From: Serratia plymuthica
GTDB lineage: Bacteria; Pseudomonadota; Gammaproteobacteria; Enterobacterales; Enterobacteriaceae
Assembly (NCBI RefSeq): GCF_018336935.1
Contig: NZ_CP068771.1
Coordinates: 1,798,001 to 1,862,000 of the forward strand
Direction of reading: 5' to 3'
DNA length: 64,000 nt
Positions within the stretch are counted from its first letter, which is position 1, and the number at the start of each line of letters is the position of its first letter. The notes under the pieces are model-generated. The model was not told the origin of the DNA. It ran no database searches and saw nothing but the letters and a program-made list of their open reading frames with translations. The position numbers and the translations under genes were made by a program. Shown here in pieces: positions 30,871 to 40,071 of this stretch.

Positions 30871-31019
30871 GGCAGTTCCTTTTTATTTTTTAGTGGATAA
30901 CGACGTTGCTGATAAAACTCCCCAGTGTGGCGAAAATAAAAGCATAAGAACGCGGTAATCTTTGCCTTGAATTAGTTATAGGTGGAATGATTTGGCGTTG
31001 CAATCGGTTGCCCGAAAAA

Positions 31020-31052
31020 GGTACCTGTGGTCAGCGGCTGACAACAGGTACC
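31020..31052. promoter_or_regulatory. 33-bp near-perfect palindrome
   Basis: Left arm GGTACCTGTGGTCAGC (31020-31035), centre G, right arm GCTGACAACAGGTACC (31037-31052): 15 of 16 positions pair. No U-run follows, so it looks more like an operator or a cruciform-forming site than a terminator. The bound factor is unknown. Confidence 0.5.
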
Positions 31053-31077
31053 AGGCGTGAAGGGGATCACATCAGGG

Positions 31078-31110
31078 CGCCGGCGGCCTCCAGTCTGGAG
31101 ACAGCCGGCG
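31078..31110. promoter_or_regulatory. Second GC-rich palindrome
   Basis: Outer arms CGCCGGC / GCCGGCG and inner arms CTCCAG / CTGGAG around a single T. It lies 25 bp after the first palindrome, upstream of pepT. It could be a transcriptional barrier between the PTS remnant promoter and pepT or a REP-like element. Confidence 0.45.
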
Positions 31111-31230
31111 AGATTGCACACATCCCGGGAATTAATGATTTCCGTTAATTCTGGTTAAAAATGACCTGTCTCAATATTTGATCCGGATCGGTTCCGCATA
31201 ATGAAATGCGATATTCTGAGGACGGATACC

Positions 31231-32466
31231 ATGAATAAACTACTTGATCGCTTTTTTAACTACGTCTCTTTCGACACGCAATCTAAAGCGAACGTCAAAC
31301 ATGTGCCGAGTACCGACGGGCAACTGAAGCTGGCGCGTGCGTTGCAACAGGAAATGATTGAACTGGGGTTTGAACGGGTGTCGCTCAGCGAGCACGGCTG
31401 CGTGATGGGGACGTTGCCGGGCAACGTTGCCTGGCCGGTGCCGGCCATTGGATTTATTTCTCATCTGGATACGTCACCGGACTTTACCGGCAAGCACGTC
31501 AATCCGCAGATTGTCGAAAATTACCGCGGCGGCGATATTGCCCTGGGTATCGGCGATGAAGTGCTGTCGCCGGTGATGTTCCCGATCCTGCACCATATGC
31601 TGGGGCAGACGCTGATCACCGCGGAGGGCAAAACGCTGCTCGGCGCCGATGACAAAGCGGGCATTGCCGAAATTCTCACCGCCATGGTGCGGTTGCAGCA
31701 ACGCAACATTCCGCACGGCGATATTCGCGTGGCCTTTACCCCGGACGAAGAAGTGGGCAAAGGGGCACAGCTGTTTGACGTCGAAGAGTTCAACGCCGAG
31801 TGGGCTTATACCGTCGACGGTGGCGGCGTCGGTGAGCTGGAATGCGAAAATTTCAATGCGGCCTCGGTGACAATCAAAATTGTCGGCAACAACGTTCATC
31901 CCGGCAGTGCCAAAGGCGTGATGGTTAACGCGTTGTCGTTGGCAACCCGGATTCAGCAGGCGTTGCCGGCGGATGAAACCCCGGAAACTACCGACGGCTA
32001 TCAGGGGTTCTACCACCTCAGCGGCATCAAGGGGAGCGTTGAACGTGCCGAAATGCACTATATCCTGCGTGATTTCGAGCACCAGGGTTTTGAAGCGCGC
32101 AAACGCCGGATGATTGAAGTGGCGCGCCAGGTGGGCAAAGGCCTGCCGCGCGATTGCTACATCGAAGTGACGATCGAAGACAGTTATTACAACATGCGCG
32201 AGCATGTGGCCGAGCATCCGCATGTGATTGCGTTGGCGCAACAGGCGATGCGCGATTGCGATATCGAGCCGATAATGAAGCCGATTCGCGGCGGCACCGA
32301 CGGGGCACAGTTGTCGTTCCGCGGCCTGCCATGCCCGAACCTGTTTACCGGCGGTTATAACTTTCACGGCAAGCACGAGTTCATCTCGCTGGAGGGCATG
32401 GAGCAGGCGGTAGCGGTCATCATGCGTATCGCGGCGCTGACGGCCGAGCGCGGCCGAGAGCGTTGA
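31231..32466 (+). CDS. pepT: Tripeptide aminopeptidase PepT
   Basis: 411 aa from the ATG at 31231 ([14 protein letters not shown]), with GAGG 10 nt upstream; an in-frame ATG at 31201 lacks a site. M20 zinc metallopeptidase that removes N-terminal residues from tripeptides. Zinc ligands and catalytic residues are visible: [47 protein letters not shown] and NFHGKHEF. In E. coli pot genes and roxA flank it; here a PTS remnant and hcxB do. Confidence 0.97.
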   Translation: MNKLLDRFFNYVSFDTQSKANVKHVPSTDGQLKLARALQQEMIELGFERVSLSEHGCVMGTLPGNVAWPVPAIGFISHLDTSPDFTGKHVNPQIVENYRGGDIALGIGDEVLSPVMFPILHHMLGQTLITAEGKTLLGADDKAGIAEILTAMVRLQQRNIPHGDIRVAFTPDEEVGKGAQLFDVEEFNAEWAYTVDGGGVGELECENFNAASVTIKIVGNNVHPGSAKGVMVNALSLATRIQQALPADETPETTDGYQGFYHLSGIKGSVERAEMHYILRDFEHQGFEARKRRMIEVARQVGKGLPRDCYIEVTIEDSYYNMREHVAEHPHVIALAQQAMRDCDIEPIMKPIRGGTDGAQLSFRGLPCPNLFTGGYNFHGKHEFISLEGMEQAVAVIMRIAALTAERGRER

Positions 32467-32548
32467 TTGCCGTTGTCATAATTGCTTGCCGCAACAACGA
32501 TTTGCTCCTAGTGTTTGTGAACATCTTTTCAGCGCAAGGACCTGCATT

Positions 32549-33637
32549 ATGAGTACCGAACACCGTATCGACAGCCAAAGCCTTGAACAATTTGTGCAGG
32601 CCATTTGGCGCCATGCCGGCAGCACGGATCGGGAGGCCGCGCTGGTGGCGGAGCACTTGGTGCAGGCCAATCTGGCCGGGCATGATTCGCATGGCGTCGG
32701 CATGATCCCAAGCTACATGGCGTCGCTGGCGGAAGGGCAGTTGCAGCTTAACGTTCATGCCCGGGTGGTGCGCGATGCCGGCGCGGTGCTGACGATTGAC
32801 GGCGGCCAGGGGTTCGGCCAGGTGGTGGCCAGTGAAGCGATGGACAAGGGGATCGAACGTGCCCGGCAGTTGGGGTTGGCGGCGGTGGCTTTGCATAACT
32901 CTCACCATATCGGCCGCATCGGCCATTGGGCCGAGCAGTGCGCGCGCGCCGGTTTTATCTCCATTCATTTCGTCAACGTGGTGGGTGATCCTATGGTGGC
33001 GCCGTTCGGCGGCAGCGATCGCCGCTTTGGCACCAACCCGTTTTGCGTGATTTTCCCGCGTGAGGGTAAAAAACCGCTATTGCTGGATTTCGCCACCAGC
33101 GGCATCGCCTACGGCAAAACGCGCGTCGCCTACAACAAAGGCCTGAGCGTGGCACCGGGCTACCTGATTGATCAACAAGGCCGGCCGACCACGGAACCCA
33201 GCGTGATGCACGAACAACCTTTCGGATCGCTGTTGCCGTTCGGCGCCCATAAAGGTTATGCGTTGGCTACCCTGTGCGAAATTCTCGGTGGTGCGCTCTC
33301 CGGCGGTCGCACGACTCATGACGCCACGCTGAAATCCGACAGCAGCGCCATTTTCAACTGCATGACCACCATCATTCTCAACCCGGAAGCCTTTGAAGCG
33401 CCCGAGATGCAGACCGAGGCCGAGGCCTTTATCGACTGGGTCAAGGCTTCGCCGCCAAGCGACGGCAAGCCGATTGAGGTGCCGGGCGAATGGGAAGACG
33501 CGAACCGTGAGGCGCGGTTGCAGCGGGGGATCCCGATAGACGACAACACCTGGCGGCAGATTTGCGCGGCGGCGAAACAGGTCGGCATGCCGGAAAACGA
33601 GCTGGACGGCTATCGGGCGCGGGCATTGCCGGTATAA
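32549..33637 (+). CDS. hcxB: Hydroxycarboxylate dehydrogenase B (HcxB/YbiC)
   Basis: 362 aa from the ATG at 32549 with AAGGA upstream; E. coli YbiC is 361 aa. Member of the malate/L-lactate dehydrogenase (Ldh_2) family, NAD(P)-dependent reduction of 2-oxoacids. Family motifs are HDSHGVGMIPSY, NSHHIGRIGHWAEQCARAGFISIHFVN and FGTNPFCVIFP. It is not next to pepT in E. coli, so its position here is local to this lineage. The 82-bp gap from pepT may contain its own promoter. Confidence 0.9.
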   Translation: MSTEHRIDSQSLEQFVQAIWRHAGSTDREAALVAEHLVQANLAGHDSHGVGMIPSYMASLAEGQLQLNVHARVVRDAGAVLTIDGGQGFGQVVASEAMDKGIERARQLGLAAVALHNSHHIGRIGHWAEQCARAGFISIHFVNVVGDPMVAPFGGSDRRFGTNPFCVIFPREGKKPLLLDFATSGIAYGKTRVAYNKGLSVAPGYLIDQQGRPTTEPSVMHEQPFGSLLPFGAHKGYALATLCEILGGALSGGRTTHDATLKSDSSAIFNCMTTIILNPEAFEAPEMQTEAEAFIDWVKASPPSDGKPIEVPGEWEDANREARLQRGIPIDDNTWRQICAAAKQVGMPENELDGYRARALPV

Positions 33638-33673
33638 AAATGGCCCGCACCCGTGCAGAGGAAGGGATGACGC

Positions 33674-34513
33674 TCAAGATTCGTAAGACATTGTGTAGCG
33701 CTTGCCTGTCCGTTCGATACGTGCAAAGCCGAGTTCACCCAGGTGCATGCCGGCGATAAGCGTTTTGTCCGAGCTGACGACATCCAACAGTTTTGACCGG
33801 GTTTCGGCGGAAACGAGCGGCTCCTGGTCAAATGCTATGCATACGTCGGGGCGAGCAATCTGGATATGGGGGAAATGAACGATATCCCCCCAAATCAACA
33901 GACTGTGGCCATCGGATTCGAGGCGATAACCGGAATGCCCGGCGGTATGCCCCGGAAGGGGGATCGCACTGATGCCAGGCAGAACGTCATTATCGGTAAA
34001 CGTACGAATCTTCCCCCGATACTTATCGAATGCCTTCCGCGCAAACAGAAAGTTTCCGCGAGCGCGCTCGCTCGCCCGGCTGAGATGGCCATCATCCTGC
34101 CAGAACGAGACCTCATGCTGGTGGACCACTAATTCCGCATCGGGAAAAGCGACCTCGCCTGATGAGTCCACCAGCCCCCCGATATGGTCGGGATGCGCAT
34201 GAGTCAGAAGGATCGTGTCAATGTCGCAGGGTTGTACGCCGGCAAGTGCAAGATTCGCTTTCAGTTTGCCGCCCCATTGCTTAAATCCCCCGGCGCCCGC
34301 ATCAATCAAGATAGTGCGGCCACGGCCCTGAACCAGGTAACAATTGATATGAATAGAAGCGGGATCTTCCACCCCCGCGTCTTGCTGCAACGTTGACGCA
34401 GCCATTGGATCGATATTGGAGAGCAAATCCAGACCTGCGGAAAGGTATCCGTCGCTGATGGCCGTGACCGAAAACGCGCCAATCTGCCGGCCTGGAAGTT
34501 TCATGTTATTCAT
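33674..34513 (-). CDS. MBL-fold metallo-hydrolase
   Basis: 279 aa from the ATG at 34513 (AGGA 9 nt upstream), which overlaps the preceding gene by 8 bp; an ATG-like start at 34528 is less likely. The zinc motif HAHPDHIGG, a later His in PLPGHTAGHSGY and Asp in IWGDIVHFPH form the metal centre. Overall most like quorum-quenching-type or generic MBL hydrolases, but the substrate is unknown. Translationally coupled to the alpha/beta-barrel-like gene and presumably controlled by the divergent LysR gene. No signal peptide. Confidence 0.85.
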   Translation of the reverse strand: MNNMKLPGRQIGAFSVTAISDGYLSAGLDLLSNIDPMAASTLQQDAGVEDPASIHINCYLVQGRGRTILIDAGAGGFKQWGGKLKANLALAGVQPCDIDTILLTHAHPDHIGGLVDSSGEVAFPDAELVVHQHEVSFWQDDGHLSRASERARGNFLFARKAFDKYRGKIRTFTDNDVLPGISAIPLPGHTAGHSGYRLESDGHSLLIWGDIVHFPHIQIARPDVCIAFDQEPLVSAETRSKLLDVVSSDKTLIAGMHLGELGFARIERTGKRYTMSYES

Positions 34514-35051
34514 CACCGTATTCCTCACTAATACTGCTTTTCGTCAATTGATTCGTCATGGGCGCATAGAGGTGGACGCCCTTCGGCAGCGGTTCCAGGC
34601 CCAGGTCAATGGCGCGCTCCAGCTTCGCCAGCCAGCGAAATTCAGGGGATATCTCCAGGGCGACAGCCTGCATCCGATAAGGCGTGAGGCCCATTTCGAC
34701 GAGCGGCTCCGGGCCGACGGCACTCGTCACCAGATGTTCGTGTTCACCGATGGCCAGGGCACGATCAAGGCCAGCATAAAGATTGCGGTGCCAGTCGGTG
34801 ATGTGCCGTTGCCAGCGCGAGAAATTGCCGCCGCCTTTCTGGCGATACTCATCTCCCTGGAGCACATCGAGATTGTCGATCGAATGAAGGGCAAGGTAGA
34901 CAGGGCAACCGGCGCTCAGCGCCTTGAAACGCTGCGAGGTATGGAACCCGCTCACCGAAATGAGCGCGGGCAGTTTTTCCAGGCTATAAAAATCATTCCA
35001 CTCTGCTTCGCCGGTTGGATCGGCAAAGCTGCATTCGACTGTATAAATCAT
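34506..35051 (-). CDS. Unknown protein, possible dimeric alpha/beta barrel
   Basis: 181 aa from the ATG at 35051 (GAGAG upstream); a longer reading frame to 35180 would run across the LysR promoter. The start MIYTVECSFADPTGEAEWNDFY...LPALISVSGFHTSQRF resembles EthD/DUF4286-like ferredoxin-fold domains, with a second similar half later, but I cannot name a family with certainty. It is coupled to the MBL hydrolase, so both probably act in one small-molecule degradation step. Confidence 0.7.
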   Translation of the reverse strand: MIYTVECSFADPTGEAEWNDFYSLEKLPALISVSGFHTSQRFKALSAGCPVYLALHSIDNLDVLQGDEYRQKGGGNFSRWQRHITDWHRNLYAGLDRALAIGEHEHLVTSAVGPEPLVEMGLTPYRMQAVALEISPEFRWLAKLERAIDLGLEPLPKGVHLYAPMTNQLTKSSISEEYGDE

Positions 35052-35192
35052 TAGATCACTCTCGACCGGATGCCTTGTTGACGTTAAATCATGGTAGGGC
35101 GTTAAAGGCAGCGAAAAAATCGATTTTTCGGTATGCTTCAGTGACAAAAAATCAAGGTGGGTCAGCCGTCGTGGCCCCAATCAGGAACGCTT

Positions 35193-36095
35193 ATGCGCCG
35201 GAAGATCCCGAGCAACACTTCACTGATCGCCTTCGAGGCTGCCGCTCGTCATGGCAGCTTCGCTCGCGCGGCGAATGAACTGTCTCTAACCGAAGGCGCT
35301 ATCAGCCGTCAGATTGGTCGCCTGGAAGCCTTCCTTGGCGTCACGCTGTTCGAGCGAATCGGCAATCGCGTCCGGCTCCTGCCGAACGGGGAACGCTATG
35401 CGGCCCAAATCCGTGAGTTGCTTGACCGCCTGGATCGGGACAGCCAGTACCTGACAGGGCAACCGAGCGATGGCGCAAGCCTGGATATTGCCATCATCCC
35501 GACTTTCGCGATGCGATGGCTTATTCCTCGCCTGTCACACTTTCGGCGGAAGCACCCGAACATCACTGTGCATCTCTCCGAACGCATGGAACCCTTTGTC
35601 CTGGCCGGGAGCGGGTTCGATGCGGCAATCCATTTCGAGCATCCGGCCTGGACGGGAATGCGGACTCACCCCCTGTTGGATGAGGTGCTGGTGCCGGTTT
35701 GCCATCCTGACATTCTGACGGGAGGCGAGGGGACAAGTGCGCTGGACAACTTACCGCGCCTGCACCGACGGCAAAATCCTGAGGCTTGGCAACGCTACTC
35801 TCAGGAGACGGGGATCCCGTTGACTCATCCTGCGATGGGAGCACGCTACGATCTTCATGCCATGTTGATCGAAGCGGCATTGGCCGGCCTCGGTGTTGCG
35901 CTGGTGCCGCGCCTCTACGTTGATACCGAACTTGCGCGCGGAAGGCTGGTCGCGCCGTGGCCGGAGGGGAAAACAATCGCCAAAACCTTCAGTCTCATTC
36001 TCCCGGAACCGATCGCATTAAGCAGTGAGCCCATACAAGCGTTTGCTCAATGGATACTGGACGAAGCGGGGAAAGGAACGACGGTTGAGGCGTAG
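35193..36095 (+). CDS. LysR-family transcriptional regulator
   Basis: 300 aa from the ATG at 35193 (an ATG at 35157 lacks support). N-terminal winged HTH FEAAARHGSFARAANELSLTEGAISRQIGRLEAFLGVTLFER is GcvA-like, followed by a periplasmic-binding-type effector domain. Divergent from the barrel/MBL pair with a 141-bp gap that should hold its operator, so it most likely controls them. Confidence 0.92.
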   Translation: MRRKIPSNTSLIAFEAAARHGSFARAANELSLTEGAISRQIGRLEAFLGVTLFERIGNRVRLLPNGERYAAQIRELLDRLDRDSQYLTGQPSDGASLDIAIIPTFAMRWLIPRLSHFRRKHPNITVHLSERMEPFVLAGSGFDAAIHFEHPAWTGMRTHPLLDEVLVPVCHPDILTGGEGTSALDNLPRLHRRQNPEAWQRYSQETGIPLTHPAMGARYDLHAMLIEAALAGLGVALVPRLYVDTELARGRLVAPWPEGKTIAKTFSLILPEPIALSSEPIQAFAQWILDEAGKGTTVEA

Positions 36096-36215
36096 GAAAC
36101 GTCGTTCCTCTCTTTATTAACGCGAGTTCAGGAACGCGCCGGCATAGGTTTTACGCTATTAACAATTGCGTATATCCCCACGGCGCAGTTGGATGCCGGG
36201 AGCATGATGAAAAAA

Positions 36216-36242
36216 AAGCCACCTGCCGAAGCGGGTGGCTTT
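36216..36242 (-). terminator. roxA terminator
   Basis: Stem AAAGCCACCYGC-type: AAAGCCACCTGC / GCGGGTGGCTTT with loop cgaa; read on the minus strand it is followed by a T8 run. It ends the roxA transcript 19 bp past the stop. Confidence 0.88.
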
Positions 36243-36260
36243 AACCGAGGGTTATCGGGC

Positions 36261-37382
36261 CTAGTCGTTGAAGTACCAGTAACCGCTGTTGATCAGCGCG
36301 GTGAGCGTGGCCAGGAACGACGGATCGTCGATGGCTTCGCCCAGCATGGCGGCGTTAACGCTGAAGTGCTGACACAGCGCGTCGGCGGCTTGCAGATGCT
36401 CGGTATCAATCAGCTCGCCATTCACAAAGCACCGGTCGCCAACGCGCAGCACGCGCAGGCCGCCCAGGCGTTGCAAGGGTTCGCCCTGTTGCAACAGCTC
36501 GTAGATTTCTCCGGCCTGATACGGCGGCTCCGGCGGCGCTGCATCCAGCTCGTGGCGGGTCTGGGAAATGAACTCACCGAACCAGTGCTGGAAGTGTTCC
36601 GGTTGCTGAACCAGATCCAACATCATCTGGCGCAGGGCATCGACTTCCTGCGGCAAGATCTGCGCCGGTTGGTCGCGCAACTGAATGTCCGGATCGCTGT
36701 AACGTTGGCTGCCCAGCTCGCGTGCCAGCACGTAATCGGCAAAGCCGCTGATCAACTCGCGGCCGCTCGGCGCGCGGAAGCCCACCGAGTAATTCAGCGC
36801 ATTTTCCAGCGCATAACCTTCATGCGGGAAGCCCGGCGGGATATACAGAATATCGCCCGGTTCCATTTCTTCGTCGATAATGGCGTCGAAAGGCTCAACC
36901 TGCAGCAGATCCGGATGCGGGCAGTGCTGTTTCATCGGCACCTTTTCGCCTACGCGCCAGCGGCGGCGGCCGGTGCCCTGAATGATAAAGACGTCGTACT
37001 GATCGAGGTGCGGGCCAACGCCGCCGCCCGGGACCGAGAACGAAATCATCAGGTCGTCCATCCGCCAGTCCGGCAGTTGGCGGAACGGGCGCATCAGCGC
37101 GCTGGAAGGCTCATGCCAATGGTCCACCGCCTGCACCAGCAACGACCAGTTGTTTTCGCTCAGGTGGTCAAAGCTCTCGAAGGGACCGTGCGCAACCTGC
37201 CAGCGGCCGTCCTGGTGGCTGACTAGGCGGCTATCCACTTCGTTTTCCATCGCCAGCCCGGCCAGCTCATCCGGGGAGATTGGATCGATAAAGTTTTTGA
37301 AGCCGCGCTTCAGAATCACCGGGCGCTTTTGCCAGTAACGTTGCAAAAAGTCGTTCCAGTCCAGATCTAATTGATAATCCAT
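36261..37382 (-). CDS. roxA: Ribosomal protein uL16 arginine hydroxylase RoxA (YcfD)
   Basis: 373 aa JmjC-type 2-oxoglutarate/Fe(II) oxygenase that hydroxylates Arg81 of ribosomal protein L16. The iron ligands H125 and D127 (in GPHLDQYD) and H187 (PPGFPHEGY) are at the E. coli positions. The N-terminal JmjC barrel is followed by a dimerisation helix region and a C-terminal winged-helix domain. It lies 84 bp downstream of phoQ, as in E. coli. Confidence 0.97.
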   Translation of the reverse strand: MDYQLDLDWNDFLQRYWQKRPVILKRGFKNFIDPISPDELAGLAMENEVDSRLVSHQDGRWQVAHGPFESFDHLSENNWSLLVQAVDHWHEPSSALMRPFRQLPDWRMDDLMISFSVPGGGVGPHLDQYDVFIIQGTGRRRWRVGEKVPMKQHCPHPDLLQVEPFDAIIDEEMEPGDILYIPPGFPHEGYALENALNYSVGFRAPSGRELISGFADYVLARELGSQRYSDPDIQLRDQPAQILPQEVDALRQMMLDLVQQPEHFQHWFGEFISQTRHELDAAPPEPPYQAGEIYELLQQGEPLQRLGGLRVLRVGDRCFVNGELIDTEHLQAADALCQHFSVNAAMLGEAIDDPSFLATLTALINSGYWYFND

Positions 37383-37466
37383 GTTCTATTCCAGCAGAAA
37401 GAAGTGAGCCTGAGTGCGATTATAACGGAAGTTTGGCCCCGTGGATCGGGGCCGGAACGACAGAAT

Positions 37467-38933
37467 TTATTCGTGATGATGGGAATCGTGCTGGCGGGCG
37501 AAGGTGACCTGCATGCGCGCACCGCCAAGCGGGCTGTCGCTGATGATGATGGTGCCGTCATACTGCTCGATAATCTCCGCCGCAACGGACAATCCCAGCC
37601 CCTGACCGGGGCGCAGGGTGTCTACACGCTGGCCGCGCTGGAAGATCAACTCGCGTTTGCTTTCCGGAATGCCCGGCCCGTCGTCGTCGATGACGATGGT
37701 GAGGTTTTTATCGGAGTGGAGTGAGGTAATTTCAACGAACTCCAGGCAGTATTTGCAGGCGTTTTCCAATACGTTGCCCATAACTTCCATAAAGTCGTTC
37801 TTTTCCCCCATAAAGGTCACTTCCGGCGAAATATCCAGCGAGATCACCACGCCTTTACGCTGATATACCTTGTTGAGCGCCACGGTCAGGCTGTCCAACA
37901 GCGCGGGCACGGAGTGGATCTCGCGGGTCAGTACCGTTTGCCCCGAACTGATGCTGGCGCGATGCAGGTAGTAACCAATCTGCTGCGAGATGCGGCTGAT
38001 TTGGTCCAGCATGATAGGTTCGACCTCTTCGATGGTGGTCTGCTTGCCGGTGCGCAGCGAACGCAAGGTGGTTTGCAGCACCGCCAGCGGCGTTTTCAGG
38101 CTGTGGGTCAGATCGGACAGCGTGGTGCGGTATTTGGTGTAACGCTGGCGCTCATTGCGCAGCAAAATGTTCAGATTGCGCACCAACCCACGCAGCTCGC
38201 TGGGGGGATTTTCGTCGAGCTGCTCGCGCTCACCGTTCTCCAGCTCGCCGACCTGATTCACCAGCGCCTTGATCGGGCGCAGGCTCCAGTAAGCCGCGAG
38301 CCACAATAACGGCACCACCAGCAGCAGGTTGGCCAGCAGCACATAGCTGAACCATTCCCAGACCACGTCCGAACGTTGCAGCTCCTGCGGGATGGTGTCG
38401 ACCACCACAATGGTCAGCGCAGGCAGCCGCGGGGTCGCCGCGTAGGTGTTGACCGCCACGGAGTGCGTCAGCGCGTTTTGGTCGTTGTCGTCATAGTTTT
38501 TCAGCTGGTCTTGCGCTTTGGGGTTGTTGCCCAGCACTTCGCTACTGATGCGGGTATCGGTATCGATTTCGTAGAAGTCGGATTTCTCCAGCCACTCTTT
38601 GTTGATGCGCTTTTCCAGCTCCGGCAACTGGCGCTGGCTCCACAGCAGGTTGCCCTTGTCGTCGTAAATAAACACCAGGGTAGGGAAGTTGAGATCGATA
38701 TCGGGCGGAATGGCGATAGTGAGCTTGTTGTCTTTCCATTGCGCCAGGCTGAAGAACAGGTTGCTTTCACCGCGCAGCAAGCGGAAGGCCGTCTTGTCGA
38801 AGCTGACGATATAGCCGACCACCGCCACCAGGCCGTAAGACAGCGACAGCGCCAGGATCACCCCGGCGGTCGCCATCAAAAAGCGCGCGCGCAGCGAAAA
38901 AGGTTTTTTATCCTTGTTGAACATCATGTTCAC
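37467..38933 (-). CDS. phoQ: Sensor histidine kinase PhoQ
   Basis: 488 aa (E. coli 486). Two membrane helices flank an acidic periplasmic PAS-like sensor for Mg2+, antimicrobial peptides and acid. HAMP domain, then the H-box [14 protein letters not shown] with the phospho-accepting His, and a HATPase domain (N-box [21 protein letters not shown]). Overlaps phoP by 4 bp. Confidence 0.98.
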   Translation of the reverse strand: MNMMFNKDKKPFSLRARFLMATAGVILALSLSYGLVAVVGYIVSFDKTAFRLLRGESNLFFSLAQWKDNKLTIAIPPDIDLNFPTLVFIYDDKGNLLWSQRQLPELEKRINKEWLEKSDFYEIDTDTRISSEVLGNNPKAQDQLKNYDDNDQNALTHSVAVNTYAATPRLPALTIVVVDTIPQELQRSDVVWEWFSYVLLANLLLVVPLLWLAAYWSLRPIKALVNQVGELENGEREQLDENPPSELRGLVRNLNILLRNERQRYTKYRTTLSDLTHSLKTPLAVLQTTLRSLRTGKQTTIEEVEPIMLDQISRISQQIGYYLHRASISSGQTVLTREIHSVPALLDSLTVALNKVYQRKGVVISLDISPEVTFMGEKNDFMEVMGNVLENACKYCLEFVEITSLHSDKNLTIVIDDDGPGIPESKRELIFQRGQRVDTLRPGQGLGLSVAAEIIEQYDGTIIISDSPLGGARMQVTFARQHDSHHHE

Positions 38934-39601
38934 TTCGCATCAAAACGATAGCCCTGGCCACGAACCGTGGTGATCACTTCCTGCGGATATTCAGCCTGCA
39001 ATTTTTTGCGCAGGCGGCCCATCAGCACGTCGATGGTGTGGCTCTCGCGCAGTTCCGCATCCGGATACAGCTGCAACATCAGCGAGTCTTTGCTGACCAC
39101 TTTGCCGGCATTGCGGATCAAGGTTTCGATAATGGTGTATTCGAACGCGGTCAGTTTGATTTGCTGTTCCCCGACGCTCAGCTCGCGGCGCGACAGGTCG
39201 ATCTGGAACGGCGGCAAGACGATCACCTGGGAAGCCAGGCCGCTGTTGCGGCGCATCAACGCCTGCATGCGGGCGATCACTTCTTCCAGGTGAAAGGGTT
39301 TGGTGACATAGTCGTCGGCGCCGGCTTCCAGCACCGCCACTTTGTCCTGCCAGCTTTCGCGTGCGGTCAGGACCAGAATGGGCAGCTTCATCTGGTGAGC
39401 GCGCCAGCGGCGGATCAGGCTCAGGCCATCTTCGCCAGGCAGGCCGAGATCGACAATCGCGATGTCCGGCGCGTGTTCCTGCAGGAAATAGTCGGCTTCC
39501 TTGGCATCTTCTGCAGCATCGACCTGATGGCCCATCTCGCGCATCTGTACGGAAAGGTGGTGGCGCAGCAAACCGTTATCTTCAACAACCAATACTCGCA
39601 T
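38930..39601 (-). CDS. phoP: Response regulator PhoP
   Basis: 223 aa OmpR-family regulator. Receiver domain with the phospho-accepting D51 ([13 protein letters not shown]) and C-terminal winged helix ([15 protein letters not shown]). It controls Mg2+ homeostasis and LPS modification genes, and its own promoter through the boxes at 39823-39871. The transcript leader is predicted to be about 197 nt. Confidence 0.98.
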   Translation of the reverse strand: MRVLVVEDNGLLRHHLSVQMREMGHQVDAAEDAKEADYFLQEHAPDIAIVDLGLPGEDGLSLIRRWRAHQMKLPILVLTARESWQDKVAVLEAGADDYVTKPFHLEEVIARMQALMRRNSGLASQVIVLPPFQIDLSRRELSVGEQQIKLTAFEYTIIETLIRNAGKVVSKDSLMLQLYPDAELRESHTIDVLMGRLRKKLQAEYPQEVITTVRGQGYRFDAK

Positions 39602-39804
39602 GGCTAACTCCTGTGGTTAGGTGGGTGAGCATCCTGTCACCCCGCTAAAAAGGTAACACGCTCTTCAGCGTGTGAGGGATAGCGTGCGGCTACCTTACCC
39701 ATTGATCTTGAATGTTGACGTTATGGTAGGTAGAACCCGCTGTTACCGCAAGAGACGCAGAGCGTTGGCGGGAAATAAGCGCTATCGATTTTATGTTCGC
39801 CGTC

Positions 39805-39871
39805 ATTATCTGCAACGGCTAATAAACGCTGGATAAACAATGGCGGAACAAAGTTAAACCAAACTTAAACC
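39805..39871 (-). promoter_or_regulatory. Autoregulated phoPQ promoter with tandem PhoP boxes
   Basis: On the minus strand: box 1 GGTTTA-AGTTT-GGTTTA (39871-39855) and box 2 TGTTTA-TCCAG-CGTTTA (39839-39823), both fitting the PhoP consensus (T/G)GTTTA-N5-(T/G)GTTTA. The -10 hexamer GATAAT (39810-39805) follows box 2 by exactly 12 bp, the spacing of PhoP-activated promoters; start near 39798. The remainder of the 470-bp phoP/mocR gap holds nothing else I recognise. Confidence 0.82.
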
Positions 39872-40071
39872 GTCGGGTGTTGAAGGATCGGCCCGGAACC
39901 TAAGGAAATCGGCACTGACATGTTTCACGGCAAATGCCCGCGCAGGCAATACGCGCCAGCATCGCTGCCATCCAACGACCGGGTTTGGCACTATGACCCG
40001 ATATGCCCGCTCAGAGGGGGAAATAAGGTAAAGTGAGGCGGTAAAGCCGCCCTCTCTTGACCCGGAGCACC

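Larger units (their letters stand above)
30871..31230. other. PTS remnant / pepT intergenic region
   Basis: 360 bp without a gene. It contains the remnant's promoter on the minus strand, two strong palindromes (31020-31052 and 31078-31110), and the pepT promoter and ribosome-binding site (GAGGACGG before 31231). Confidence 0.5.

Noticed and set aside
31178..31191. TTGATCCGGATCGG as an FNR box for pepT
   Set aside because: It matches 8/10 of the FNR consensus, but its centre is only 46 bp from the pepT ATG, so the usual -41.5 activator position would put the transcript start inside the ribosome-binding site.
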